Assembly (NCBI GenBank): GCA_011032825.1
Contig: JAADJZ010000006.1
Span: forward strand, 1,116,001 to 1,180,000
DNA length: 64,000 bases
Direction: 5' to 3'
Source of the DNA: Massariosphaeria phaeospora
Taxonomy: Eukaryota; Ascomycota; Dothideomycetes; Pleosporales
Part shown: positions 19,518 through 28,558 of the stretch, piece by piece
Numbering within the stretch: the first letter of the stretch is position 1
Layout: each line of letters starts with the position of its first letter
Position numbers and translations under genes: made by a program
The notes under the pieces: model-generated
Told to the model about the DNA's origin: nothing
The model's database searches: none
What the model saw: only the letters and a program-made list of their open reading frames with translations

Positions 19518-20901
19518 TCACAACTTGGCGAGCGCATCAAGACTGGGTCTGACTTTCTTCTCACCATCCCAAACGAATGGGCTCAGCATGAAGAACTTCT
19601 CCCTGCTTACCATCATCAGCGCACTACGCTTGTGTGGAAGATCAATCAACTTCTCGACATGAAAGCCATGAACGAAGTCATATGCTAGAACAGTGCTACT
19701 CGTAGCAGCTGGCTCGCCGACAATATTCATGGTGCGCGGCTCGTCCAAGAACATGTAATGCATAAGTCCGGACCACCAAGCAGAAACTCGGTACGGCCCC
19801 CTGAAACTGATATCACCCACCAAAGAGTGTCGGCCACGGTCATAGAGCGATGCGAGGTAATGAGCTCCCATATGGTCCTCCTAAACATGAGGTTAGGAGA
19901 AGAACAAAGTTTACAGTGGTGACAGGGGTGATATGTACCATAGCCCAGTAAACCTCGAAGTAGGCAAACAGCTTGTCGTCAAAGGCGGCAAACATAGTCA
20001 GCACATGCGGGTCTTCATGCAGTTTCTTGAGATACTGTTTATGGTGATCCAGTGTCCCGCTTTCGTTCCACCCAGCAGCAACTCTTGGATCGTTTTGCCA
20101 GTTGTGGAATAAGTCAAGATGCTTAGGATTGGTGTAATCGATGGCGACCATGGTGAAATGCTCATTAAGATGCGGAACCCAGCGGCTGTATATTATTGAC
20201 CCAGGCACCGGTTTTGGCTCGCGCACGGGATGCATAGTATGCCGTGGCACTGCCGGAAACTGCGTTGTTGGAGCTGTTTGGAATGGGAATTGGGGGTACA
20301 CTGCCGTGATCGGCTGATTCGAGGAATCAAGCTGAGGCGCCCAGACTGGACGAGGGCCGAATGGGCATGCAGCGCCCTGCCAGAAGGTACTCCGGAAAAG
20401 TAAATGTCCATCGATGGGTGCAGACGAATCGAAACCTCGAGGGTGTGGATGAAATAGGCCAGTAGTATAAAGTTCTTGAACCAGTGGCACAGTGTCACGC
20501 CCGGTAAAGAGGATTCGGAAGTTCTCGTCTAGAGGACGTAGCGATACGAGAGCGTATGCGATGAGCCACATCTGTGGAACAGACGGTCGCTCTCCTGTCC
20601 AAGAAATGGTCGAGAAAGGTGATCTCCGCGTCCTGGCCCAAGAGCTGTTGTCTCCGGCTGGTGGAATTGAATCATTGGCCAAGAAAGCTATGTCGCTGAA
20701 TGACACTGTATCGCTGTGGAGTAGCGTGGGCGTAGGTATGCCATTACCCTTGCTATGAGTTGCCGAAAGCGATATCTTATAAATGACCGGTTGACCTTGT
20801 GAAGCAACATTGCCAATTTCGTAAGCCGTGAGATATGGATGTGGTAGTTTCAGGATCAAGGCCTCAGCGGCGGTGGCTGATTTCTTCGGTAGTACGGCCA
20901 T
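19518..20901 (-). CDS. N5-hydroxyornithine acyltransferase, SidF-like, with C-terminal AKL
   Basis: Two exons, 20901-19939 and 19880-19518, with a 58-bp GT-AG intron; the product is 441 residues. I chose the ATG at 20901 ([18 protein letters not shown]); an in-frame ATG 36 codons upstream (21009) is possible. The C-terminal half is the GNAT-like siderophore acyltransferase fold (AlcB/RhbD/SidF type), recognisable from [48 protein letters not shown] and [20 protein letters not shown]. It would transfer an acyl group from CoA to N5-hydroxyornithine, giving the hydroxamate building block. The last three residues are AKL, a peroxisomal PTS1; SidF is peroxisomal in aspergilli, so the location is probably conserved. 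It shares a 542-bp promoter region with the monooxygenase gene. Confidence 0.92.
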
Positions 20902-21134
20902 AGTCAACGAAATTTCCAGATAGTATGGAAATGAAGTCTCGGAAAAGCTTTTGGAATTGCTAGGGCGCTCCAACAAGCTACAGATTCTAGTCGTTCTGCA
21001 TATGAACACTGCGACGTGAGATTGCGAGCTGGGGCTAATTGCAAGCTAAAAAGAAGCTGTGGGCCGCTGTATTATTCGGCGTGCGCTGTTACATATAATA
21101 CACCGAGGTGTACGGGTGTTCGATCGGCCTAGAT

Positions 21135-21146
21135 CGGAGGCTTCCG
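21135..21146. promoter_or_regulatory. CGG-N6-CCG inverted repeat (candidate Zn2Cys6 site)
   Basis: CGGAGGCTTCCG: two CGG half-sites in inverted orientation with a 6-bp spacer, the geometry bound by some Zn(II)2Cys6 dimers. It lies in the middle of the divergent promoter. Confidence 0.4.
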
Positions 21147-21160
21147 GATGACTGCCCGGC

Positions 21161-21172
21161 CATGGCGCCATG
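21161..21172. promoter_or_regulatory. 12-bp perfect palindrome
   Basis: CATGGCGCCATG reads the same on both strands. It sits 14 bp from the CGG-N6-CCG element in the divergent promoter; it could be a dimer-binding site. Confidence 0.4.
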
Positions 21173-21443
21173 CAAGGACAGCGCCTTTGCATATATCCCT
21201 GCGTATGCTGCAGCCAACAATCCAGGTAAAGCGGCCGTCGAAACGTCATTGACGTACCTAGTCATATGTGGTTTCTAGTCGTAGCGCGTGTAGTCCACGC
21301 AGCCTGTGCTTCGGAGTTGCGCACTAGAATTCAAGCTCTTCTCTGGGCTCCTGCCTACCTATCGAGATCTTCAGTGATTGTCGGCATCGAAGTAAGCTGT
21401 ACTGCCAGGAAATTGCGAAATTCAGTATAACAGCCTATTCAAC

Positions 21444-22718
21444 ATGCCATCCACCCAACAGACACCCAAGACGAAAACCCCAGCTCTTTACGACCTCATC
21501 TGCATCGGTTTCGGTCCGGCACAGATTGCTACCGCTATTGCGAACCGCGAATTTCGCAATTCCGCCAATGTCCTGTTTCTTGAGCGAAAACCGTCATTCT
21601 CGTGGTACCCTTCCGCCCATGTTCCCAGAACGCGCATGGAACACTCCTTCATCTACGACCTGGCAACAACAAGAAATCCCAAGTCTGCGTTCAGCTATAC
21701 CAGCTATTTGCTAGCTCAAGGTCGACTCGTCGAGTTTGCAAATTCCGATCGATTGAGCCCACTTCGCGCAGAATTCGAGGAATATCTCAGATGGTGCGCG
21801 GGGCAGTTCACTGAACAAGTCCGCTACCAGAGCGAGGCCGTGAGCGTGGACCTGGACAAAGAAGCGGATCCGGCCAGACGCTGGAACATAACAGTGAAAA
21901 CTGAGCATGGTCAGACGTACGTGTTACAAACGAGGAATATTATTGCGCCTGCACCGTCCCCTTCAAAGAAAGACGAGCCCAAGTTGCCATCTCTGACAGG
22001 CATCGACTTTGAGAGCGGCCAACGCATCCTCTCCATAAACGATTATCTGTCGCGGGCCAATGACTTCTGGGAGCGCCGCGAGCCACGTTGGAACGTTGCC
22101 ATAATCGGATCTAGTCAGGAAGCGATCGAGGTTCTGGACGATATCGTAAAGTGCGACGTGCTGGGAAACGTCACAATGATTACTGAAAACGAGTCACTCG
22201 CTCCGTTGAAGCTGTTGAACAACGAGGCAGAAGCCCCGTCACCACGTCTATGTTCGATCTGGGCGAAGCCGCCCTACGAGAAGCAGTCTACTATGGCCAA
22301 TACCTCGCAGATGATGCAAGAAATTTACACCGGCGGGTACGAAAAACAGGTGACGAGTGAGGGACGATACGCGCTGAGGGTCGTGATAGGAAAGCATGCC
22401 GACGAGACTGCAATGCAATCGACCATCATAATTACAGAGAACACAAGTGGTCCGCTGCGTACCAGTGGATTGTTCCAAGGGCTAGACGCACTCGTGCTGG
22501 GTTGCCGGCAGAAAGGAGAGAGCCTCGAGGAGGTCCAGTTCAAGCGTGGCATCGTGGCGGATGGCTGTAGGATGTGGTTGATGTCGGCACGCTCCGAAGG
22601 GGGCCGCTCATTAGCCAAGGACATTGCAGTACGCGCTGGCGAAGTGGTAAAGGCGTTGGCTAGGGCAGATGGCGGGCGGGATGGGCAAAAGGTGATGAGT
22701 GTCAGCGCCCGCATGTGA
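21444..22718 (+). CDS. L-ornithine N5-monooxygenase paralogue, SidA-like, divergent
   Basis: A single-exon 424-residue flavoprotein. It resembles SidA-type enzymes, which hydroxylate the side-chain nitrogen of ornithine using FAD, NADPH and O2, the committed step of hydroxamate siderophore synthesis. Seen directly: the FAD fingerprint LICIGFGPAQIA (residues 18-29), the family signatures MEHSFIYDLATTRNPKSAF and LRAEFEEYLRWCA, and the NADPH-binding VAIIGSSQEAIEVL (about 217-230). Two things are odd. The conserved C-terminal D-x3-L-ATGY motif reads DALVLGCRQKG here, so ATGY is missing. The protein is also shorter than the ~500 residues usual for SidA. It may be a specialised or partly impaired cluster-specific paralogue; I assume a housekeeping SidA elsewhere in the genome. 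Its start lies 542 bp from the divergent acyltransferase. Confidence 0.87.
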   Translation: MPSTQQTPKTKTPALYDLICIGFGPAQIATAIANREFRNSANVLFLERKPSFSWYPSAHVPRTRMEHSFIYDLATTRNPKSAFSYTSYLLAQGRLVEFANSDRLSPLRAEFEEYLRWCAGQFTEQVRYQSEAVSVDLDKEADPARRWNITVKTEHGQTYVLQTRNIIAPAPSPSKKDEPKLPSLTGIDFESGQRILSINDYLSRANDFWERREPRWNVAIIGSSQEAIEVLDDIVKCDVLGNVTMITENESLAPLKLLNNEAEAPSPRLCSIWAKPPYEKQSTMANTSQMMQEIYTGGYEKQVTSEGRYALRVVIGKHADETAMQSTIIITENTSGPLRTSGLFQGLDALVLGCRQKGESLEEVQFKRGIVADGCRMWLMSARSEGGRSLAKDIAVRAGEVVKALARADGGRDGQKVMSVSARM

Positions 22719-22761
22719 GGTGAGATGAGATGATCTGCAGGGTTATGTAAGCTGCAAATTT

Positions 22762-22791
22762 TTATCTGATTGCGCTAGCCTGATCTGATAA
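22762..22791. promoter_or_regulatory. Paired inverted GATA iron-regulator sites upstream of the ABC transporter
   Basis: TTATCTGAT (22762-22770) and ATCTGATAA (22783-22791) face each other with 12 bp between them. Both match ATCWGATAA exactly. They lie just after the monooxygenase stop and about 290 bp before the transporter ATG. Confidence 0.7.
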
Positions 22792-23081
22792 GCCGCCTGG
22801 GCCATGCAATATCCGACATCGCTCCGGACGGCTGTGCTTCCTCTACACTCCCCACTCTAGTGTTGAAATCCCACACCTCGGCAGCATCCACCATGCAGCC
22901 GGCACGCAGCGATCTAGCCTGGTCGGTTGAAGCTGCTCTCACCGTTTGCTACGATGCCGATCTTGCGATGGCGGTCTGTGACGTCCCGCCGCTGGCTGGC
23001 ACCTCCTGTGCGCCTGGCAATCTTCACCACACCTCGCTGTGTAGCTGCCACCTACGCGTCTGATCTGGCTTCACGTGTGGG

Positions 23082-26000
23082 ATGCATTTCAACAGGCCGT
23101 CACGGGCGTCTTTCAGGCCGTTCTTTGGCTTCCTCCATCTCCTCACCTACGCGGACCCGACATGGCTCGATCAGATCTTCCTCTGCGTCGGCACCGTTGC
23201 TGCAATCGCTGCCGGCGTTCCTTTTCCGCTGATAGGCATTGTTTTCGGCCAGCTAGTCGACGATCTGAACAATGCAACGTGCAGCAACGAGAGCGCGTCG
23301 GGCTCGGCATCAGCGGGCGTCACATCTATCGAACCCAAGATCCTTCTCCTGGTGTACATCTCTATCGGCAGCTTCGTGTTGGTATACACGCACATCATCT
23401 GCTGGAATCTGTTTTCTCAGCGGCTGGCTCAGCGAGTTCGGGATCGCTATCTTAAGAGCCTACTGAGCCAAGACATAGCCTTCTTCGACAACCTGCAAGC
23501 AGGCGAGGTCTCATCCCGACTTAATGGCGACATCGCAGCCATTGAAACTGGAACTTCTGAAAAGTTTGGCATCTTTCTAACATGCGTATCTTTCTGCGTC
23601 ACGGCATACATTGTGGCCTTCGTAAAGGATGCGCAGCTGGCTGGGATGCTGGTATCCCTGATTCCAGCATTTCTCATCATGGCAGTCGCTGGAGCGCACT
23701 TCACACATAAATACTCTGTCAAGATGTCCGACTTCTTTGCTTCTGCTAGCGCGATCGCATCAGAAGGATTGAATCACGTCGGACTCGTACACGCTTTAGG
23801 AGCGAATTCGAGGCTTGAAGATAAGTTCCGGGGACATTTGCTCGATGCCAGGAATGAGGGAACCCGGAAAGCTCTGGCTGCTGCTGTTCAGGCAGGTTTA
23901 CTCTACTTTATTGCGTTCTCGGCCAATGCCCTCGCATATTGGCAAGGCAGCCGCAAGATCGCAGACGCTATAGAATCTGGTAACGGCACAAGTTCCGTCG
24001 GAGAAATCTACACCGTGATCTTTGTTGTTGTCGACGGTAAGCACAATATTACTCCTGGGTAAGACAATGAACATTTGCTCACAGATTGTTAGGCGCTATC
24101 GTGTTGAGTCAGGTTGCTCCTCTACTTCCGTTATTCGGAAGTGCTGTCGCTGCCTTTGAACGCCTGCGGACCGATATCGAGTACCCTCCTTCGATTGGTG
24201 GTGGGGCCGACACCGGTGCGAAGCTTCAGTCCACTGCTGGTGCGGTCGAATTCTGCAACGTGTCATTCACATATCCATCGAGGCAAGACCACCCGGTGCT
24301 CAATGACGTTTCGTTCCAATGTGACGCTGGGAAACTTACAGCAATAGTTGGACTCTCGGGTAGTGGTAAATCGACTGTTGCTAGTCTCGTCAGTCGATTT
24401 TACGACCCCCAGAGCGGGACACTCACCCTTGATGGACGAGATATTAGGGACTTGAACGTCAAAACGTTGCGTGGATTTGTCAGCTTGGTCCCACAAGAAC
24501 CATCGCTCCTTGACAGATCAATCATGGAGAACATCGCTCTCGGGCTTGTCAACTCCCCTGCTCATGCCCACTTGAAGTCCAATTTATTGGGTAACGCTTT
24601 ATCACAGATTGCGGAAGAAGTCAGAAGTGGTCAGGATCTCACCACCTGCGCCGAGAAGGCTGCGGCTCCAGTCGCTGAGATTATCCAGCTGGTACAGGAG
24701 GCTGCTAATCTTGCAGATGCCACCAACTTTATCGACCGGCTCGAGCATCGTTTCGCAACACTTGTTGGTTCTAATGGGAGTTTACTGAGTGGGGGACAAA
24801 AGCAAAGAATAGCACTTGCACGTGCCCTTGTTCGAGATCCTCGCGTTCTAGTTTTGGACGAAGCCACAGCTGCCCTCGACTCGGCTAGCGAGCAACGAAT
24901 CCAGGCCGCAATTGAGAAGGCTTCCCACGGACGAACCGTCATTTCAATTGCTCACCGACTTTCTACGATCAGAAACGCATCTAAAATTATCGTCATGAAG
25001 GCCGGCAACATCATTGAGCATGGCGACCATGATTATTTGATGAATTTCAATGGTGCTTACGCAGAACTGGTTCGCTTACAGTCAGTGCGACCAACCGATG
25101 ACAGCAGTTCAAGCAGTAGGGCCAGTATGGATACTGAAGACATCGACACGGTCCAAAACGAGAAGTGCGGAATTATACTCGAGAAGCCGCACATGGAAGC
25201 GATGGACGGGAACGTCCTAGCCAGTACACATCAGGGAAGTGCAGAGATCGTAAAGCATTCGGTCTCGAAGACAATGCTTCCTATGATACGACCTCACGCG
25301 CTTCTTCTGCTCGTCGCCTTCTTGGCTGCTACTATAGTCGGTGGCACTTACTCAGCTTCTGGCGTCATTCTGGGCAATATCATGGGCCGATTCTCTCCCT
25401 GTAACCCTCCGGACTTCATACGAAATACGGGTCTATTATTCTCTGGTCTATTCTTCATGCTTGCAGTCGTCGAGTTCTTTGCCAACTTTACCAGCTGGTC
25501 CGCATTTGGTTACGTTTCCGAGCGCCTTATATACAAGATCCGGATTCTCTCCTTTCGGTCCTTGTTCCATCAACCATTGCAATGGCATGAATCGGGTGGC
25601 CGCAGTCCCAACATGCTACTTGATTATATCACAAAGGATGGAAATGCTTTGGCTGGCTTCAGTGGATCCATTATGGGTACTCTGTTCTCCGTGGTTGTCA
25701 ACTTCTTGGCTAGCATAATTCTGTCGCATGTTGTTGCTTGGAGGATCGCGATCGTCTGCCTCGTAACAGTGCCCCTTCTACTTGGCTCAGGTTTCATGCA
25801 ATTTCGCTCGATTGCTCGCTTTGCCGAAAAACACGCAGGCGCCTTTTCTTCGTCGATTGGCATCACGGTCGAGGCGGTTTCCAATATCCGCACTATCGCA
25901 GCATTGTCTGCCGAAGACGAGATAATCCAAACATATCGCCGATCACTCAGGGCACCTCGAAGAGAGATGGTGATTCAAAGTTTCAAAACTAATATTTGGC

Positions 26001-27088
26001 TGGCTATCGCGCAATCAACTGGAACCACCATATATGCATTTGCTTATTGGTGGGGTTCGAAGAATATCTTGGAGGGGCGGTACACTCAAACTCAGTTCTT
26101 CATCATTCTCTTCGCCATGCTAGTCTCCGCCCAGCTATGGGGCAAACTTTTCGTTCTTGCTCCCGAGATCTCAAAAGCAAAAGCAGCCATATCTAGAGTC
26201 GTTGGAGTCCTGGAACTGAACAACAATGACCCTAGCACACATTTCGGAAAGTCTACACCAGATTTAGATTCTTCTGGGACCGAGAAGGGTGACATCGAAG
26301 CCTTTGCAGATACTAAGTCCTCGACCTCCTCTCACGGGGGCGCTAGAGTTGTCTTTCGCGACGTCTCCTTTTCATACCCCGCAAGGCCTAATATCCCAGT
26401 ACTCTTATCACTCTCTCTTTCTATCCAGCCCGGTCAGTTCTGTGCCTTGGTCGGTCCATCTGGGGCTGGCAAAAGCACCGTTCTTGCACTCCTTGAGCGA
26501 TTCTACCTGCCTTCATCTGGTAGCATCTCCATTAATGGCCTCAACATAGGTCATCATCACGGAACTTCATTCCGCGACGACATAGCGTACGTGCCGCAAG
26601 AAAATATTCTTTTCCACGGCAGTATCAAATTCAACCTTTCCCTCGGCGCAAGGCCTGGACATACACCCACTGATGACGAGATTTGGGAGGCTTGCAAGCT
26701 CGCTAACATTCACGAAACGATCGTCAGCCTCCCAGAAGGCTATGATACCCAATGTGGCGCTAATGGCTCTCAATTGTCTGGAGGTCAGCGCCAGCGCCTC
26801 TCGATCGCCCGCGCACTGGTTCGCAAACCAAGACTGCTTTTGCTCGACGAGAGCACGAGCGCCCTCGATGCCGAAAGTGAGAAAGCCCTGGAGATGGGCC
26901 TTGAGAGGGCTGTAAAGAATAATGGCGTCACTGTCATCGCTATCGCTCATCGCTTAAGAACCATCGCAAGGGCCGACGTGATTTTCTTAATGGAGGGTGG
27001 CAAGGTCGTGGACCAAGGTCGTCACGAAGATTTGGTTTCAAGGAGCCAAAGTTATAGGGTCAATGCTCTGCATCAGATGCTGGAGTAG
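23082..27088 (+). CDS. Full-length ABC transporter (MDR/SitT-like), siderophore cluster
   Basis: Exons 23082-24036 and 24093-27088 (56-bp GT-AG intron) encode 1316 residues with the order TMD1-NBD1-TMD2-NBD2 of B-type (MDR) ABC exporters. NBD1 has Walker A GLSGSGKST (about 405), signature LSGGQ (about 549) and Walker B VLVLDEAT. NBD2 has GPSGAGKST (about 1105), LSGGQRQR (about 1213) and LLLLDEST. Hydrophobic segments before each NBD fit two six-helix bundles. The linker between the halves is Ser/Asp-rich. In Aspergillus fumigatus a similar ABC transporter (SitT) sits beside sidF, sidH and sidD, so this gene most likely moves the siderophore or a breakdown product across a membrane. Direction and substrate are not shown by the sequence. 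The first intron removes an in-frame stop within TMD1. Confidence 0.93.
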
Positions 27089-27918
27089 TCTAACTGATAA
27101 ATTGTGGTTTCCCGGCGCTTGCACTTGCATTTACATCAAATTTCACTTCCGTCAAAATACGTAGCTGCTTAGGTTCTCTATCAACACGTACTCTCGGATA
27201 CTTGATTTTTTCAGTGCTCCCCTAAGCGTTCTGGGTCACGTGGTAATCTGACTGGGCTTGCCAATCTTGTTCGCTGATCAGACGCAAGCGTGCAATGGAG
27301 AGCAGCGTCCTTCGTTCCAAGAGAAAAACCTTACGGAGCCCGTCAAGCGTTTAGATCATTGAATGGGACGGGTCTTAATATGCATTTGCTTTCCACTCTT
27401 TGGCGAAGCATCGTTGATGAAGATAACGCACAAGCAGTGGGAATGGGACAACCCGCTACCCGCAATTTCCCGCGAAATATGATAACATGTGGGAAGGCTA
27501 GAAGACTGGCCTAGTCCACCAGTTCATCACTTTCCCCTAATGGCTGACCGGAAGCCTGACCCCGCAGCTGGAAGTTTATTGACCTCGAATCACGCTTTGT
27601 CATGCTTTAGCCCCGGCGCCTCGTTGTAACTTATAAGGAATCCAGAAATCCTTCGGCAATCTGCGCTAGGTACGAACATGATCACTATCAGATGCCAAGC
27701 TGTGGTTTTTCGACCAGGCAGAAGCTCAGCACAAAATCCAGCCGAGGTTTCCATTCGTACTTCCCGGCATATAAGAGGCATATTTACGAGAGGAGAATGT
27801 ATGGGGCGTGCTGCGGCATATTCCACATCTTGGTCGCTAGCACCTAAGCCGATGCAACAAGTCTATTGGCTAGCTCGTATGATTCGCGAGTAAACCGTCC
27901 CGCTCCGAGAATCGGCCG

Positions 27919-27927
27919 TTATCAGAT
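27919..27927 (-). promoter_or_regulatory. GATA-type iron regulator (SreA/Sre1) site
   Basis: Exact TTATCAGAT, about 630 bp before the NRPS start. Confidence 0.65.
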
Positions 27928-28127
27928 CAAAAACCTGCGATCACTTGCCGGCCCTCGATGTCACGTCGCAGGTGGTAAATTGGCCGCATGGGCGCGCTAT
28001 GCTTCAATTGGAAGGTCCGAAGAGAAAACACAGTGGGTTCTCTTGGCTGGTGGAGCCTCGGGTCGATGACTGCAAGAGGAGTGTTGGCAAGGTGAGGATC
28101 GTCGGCGTTAGTGCGGTGTAGTTTGAG

Positions 28128-28136
28128 TTATCAGAT
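28128..28136 (-). promoter_or_regulatory. GATA-type iron regulator (SreA/Sre1) site
   Basis: Exact TTATCAGAT, about 420 bp before the NRPS start. Confidence 0.68.
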
Positions 28137-28168
28137 GCAGCTAGCAAGGCCGAGTATTCACTGATGCG

Positions 28169-28177
28169 TTATCTGAT
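28169..28177 (-). promoter_or_regulatory. GATA-type iron regulator (SreA/Sre1) site
   Basis: Exact TTATCTGAT, 32 bp after the preceding site and about 380 bp before the NRPS start. Confidence 0.68.
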
Positions 28178-28558
28178 CTGCGAATTGTGGGGCTTCTGGC
28201 TTGGCGAAGGCCGTAAATCAACGCGTCTAAACCTCTATACTCTTGGTCCGGCAGACGGGCACTAGCGGGAAAGTCGAGCAGTCTGGGCGATGCGCCTAGC
28301 GCGGGCAGCAGAAGAGGATACAGCATGGGTGTTCTGGGAGGGCGACATGCGTCCCTCCTTGTCATATGTGGGACCTGATGTCGCAAGCGGCCGACGACGT
28401 CGCAGAGAAAGGACTTCCTTTTGTCAAAGACAAATACCCTCGAAGCGAGACCACGGTAGAAGAAACGCCATCGCTGGTTTCAACGGCCAAGAGAAAATCA
28501 TTACGAAATCGCCCGCAGTTTAGTTTGTCTACCTTGAGCGGGATCGGAACCTGCGGTC

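Larger units (their letters stand above)
20902..21443. promoter_or_regulatory. Divergent promoter between acyltransferase and monooxygenase
   Basis: 542 bp between two divergent starts. I find no exact ATCWGATAA site here, only weak GATA cores (AGATAG at 20928-20933 and TATCGA near 21359), in contrast to the other gaps of the cluster. It contains a CGG-N6-CCG inverted repeat and a 12-bp palindrome (separate entries). Confidence 0.7.
27089..28558. other. Regulatory intergenic region upstream of the NRPS
   Basis: 1.47 kb without a convincing gene. It carries three exact ATCWGATAA sites, one degenerate copy (CTATCAGAT at 27685-27693) and scattered CCAAT/ATTGG words (27258, 27861, 28005), which could serve a CCAAT-complex/HapX input. 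Open frames in it are short and unconserved. Confidence 0.55.

Noticed and set aside
24037..24092. Stop codon inside the ABC transporter, as a possible break
   Set aside because: It sits in a clean 56-bp GT-AG intron, and the joined frame restores TMD1.
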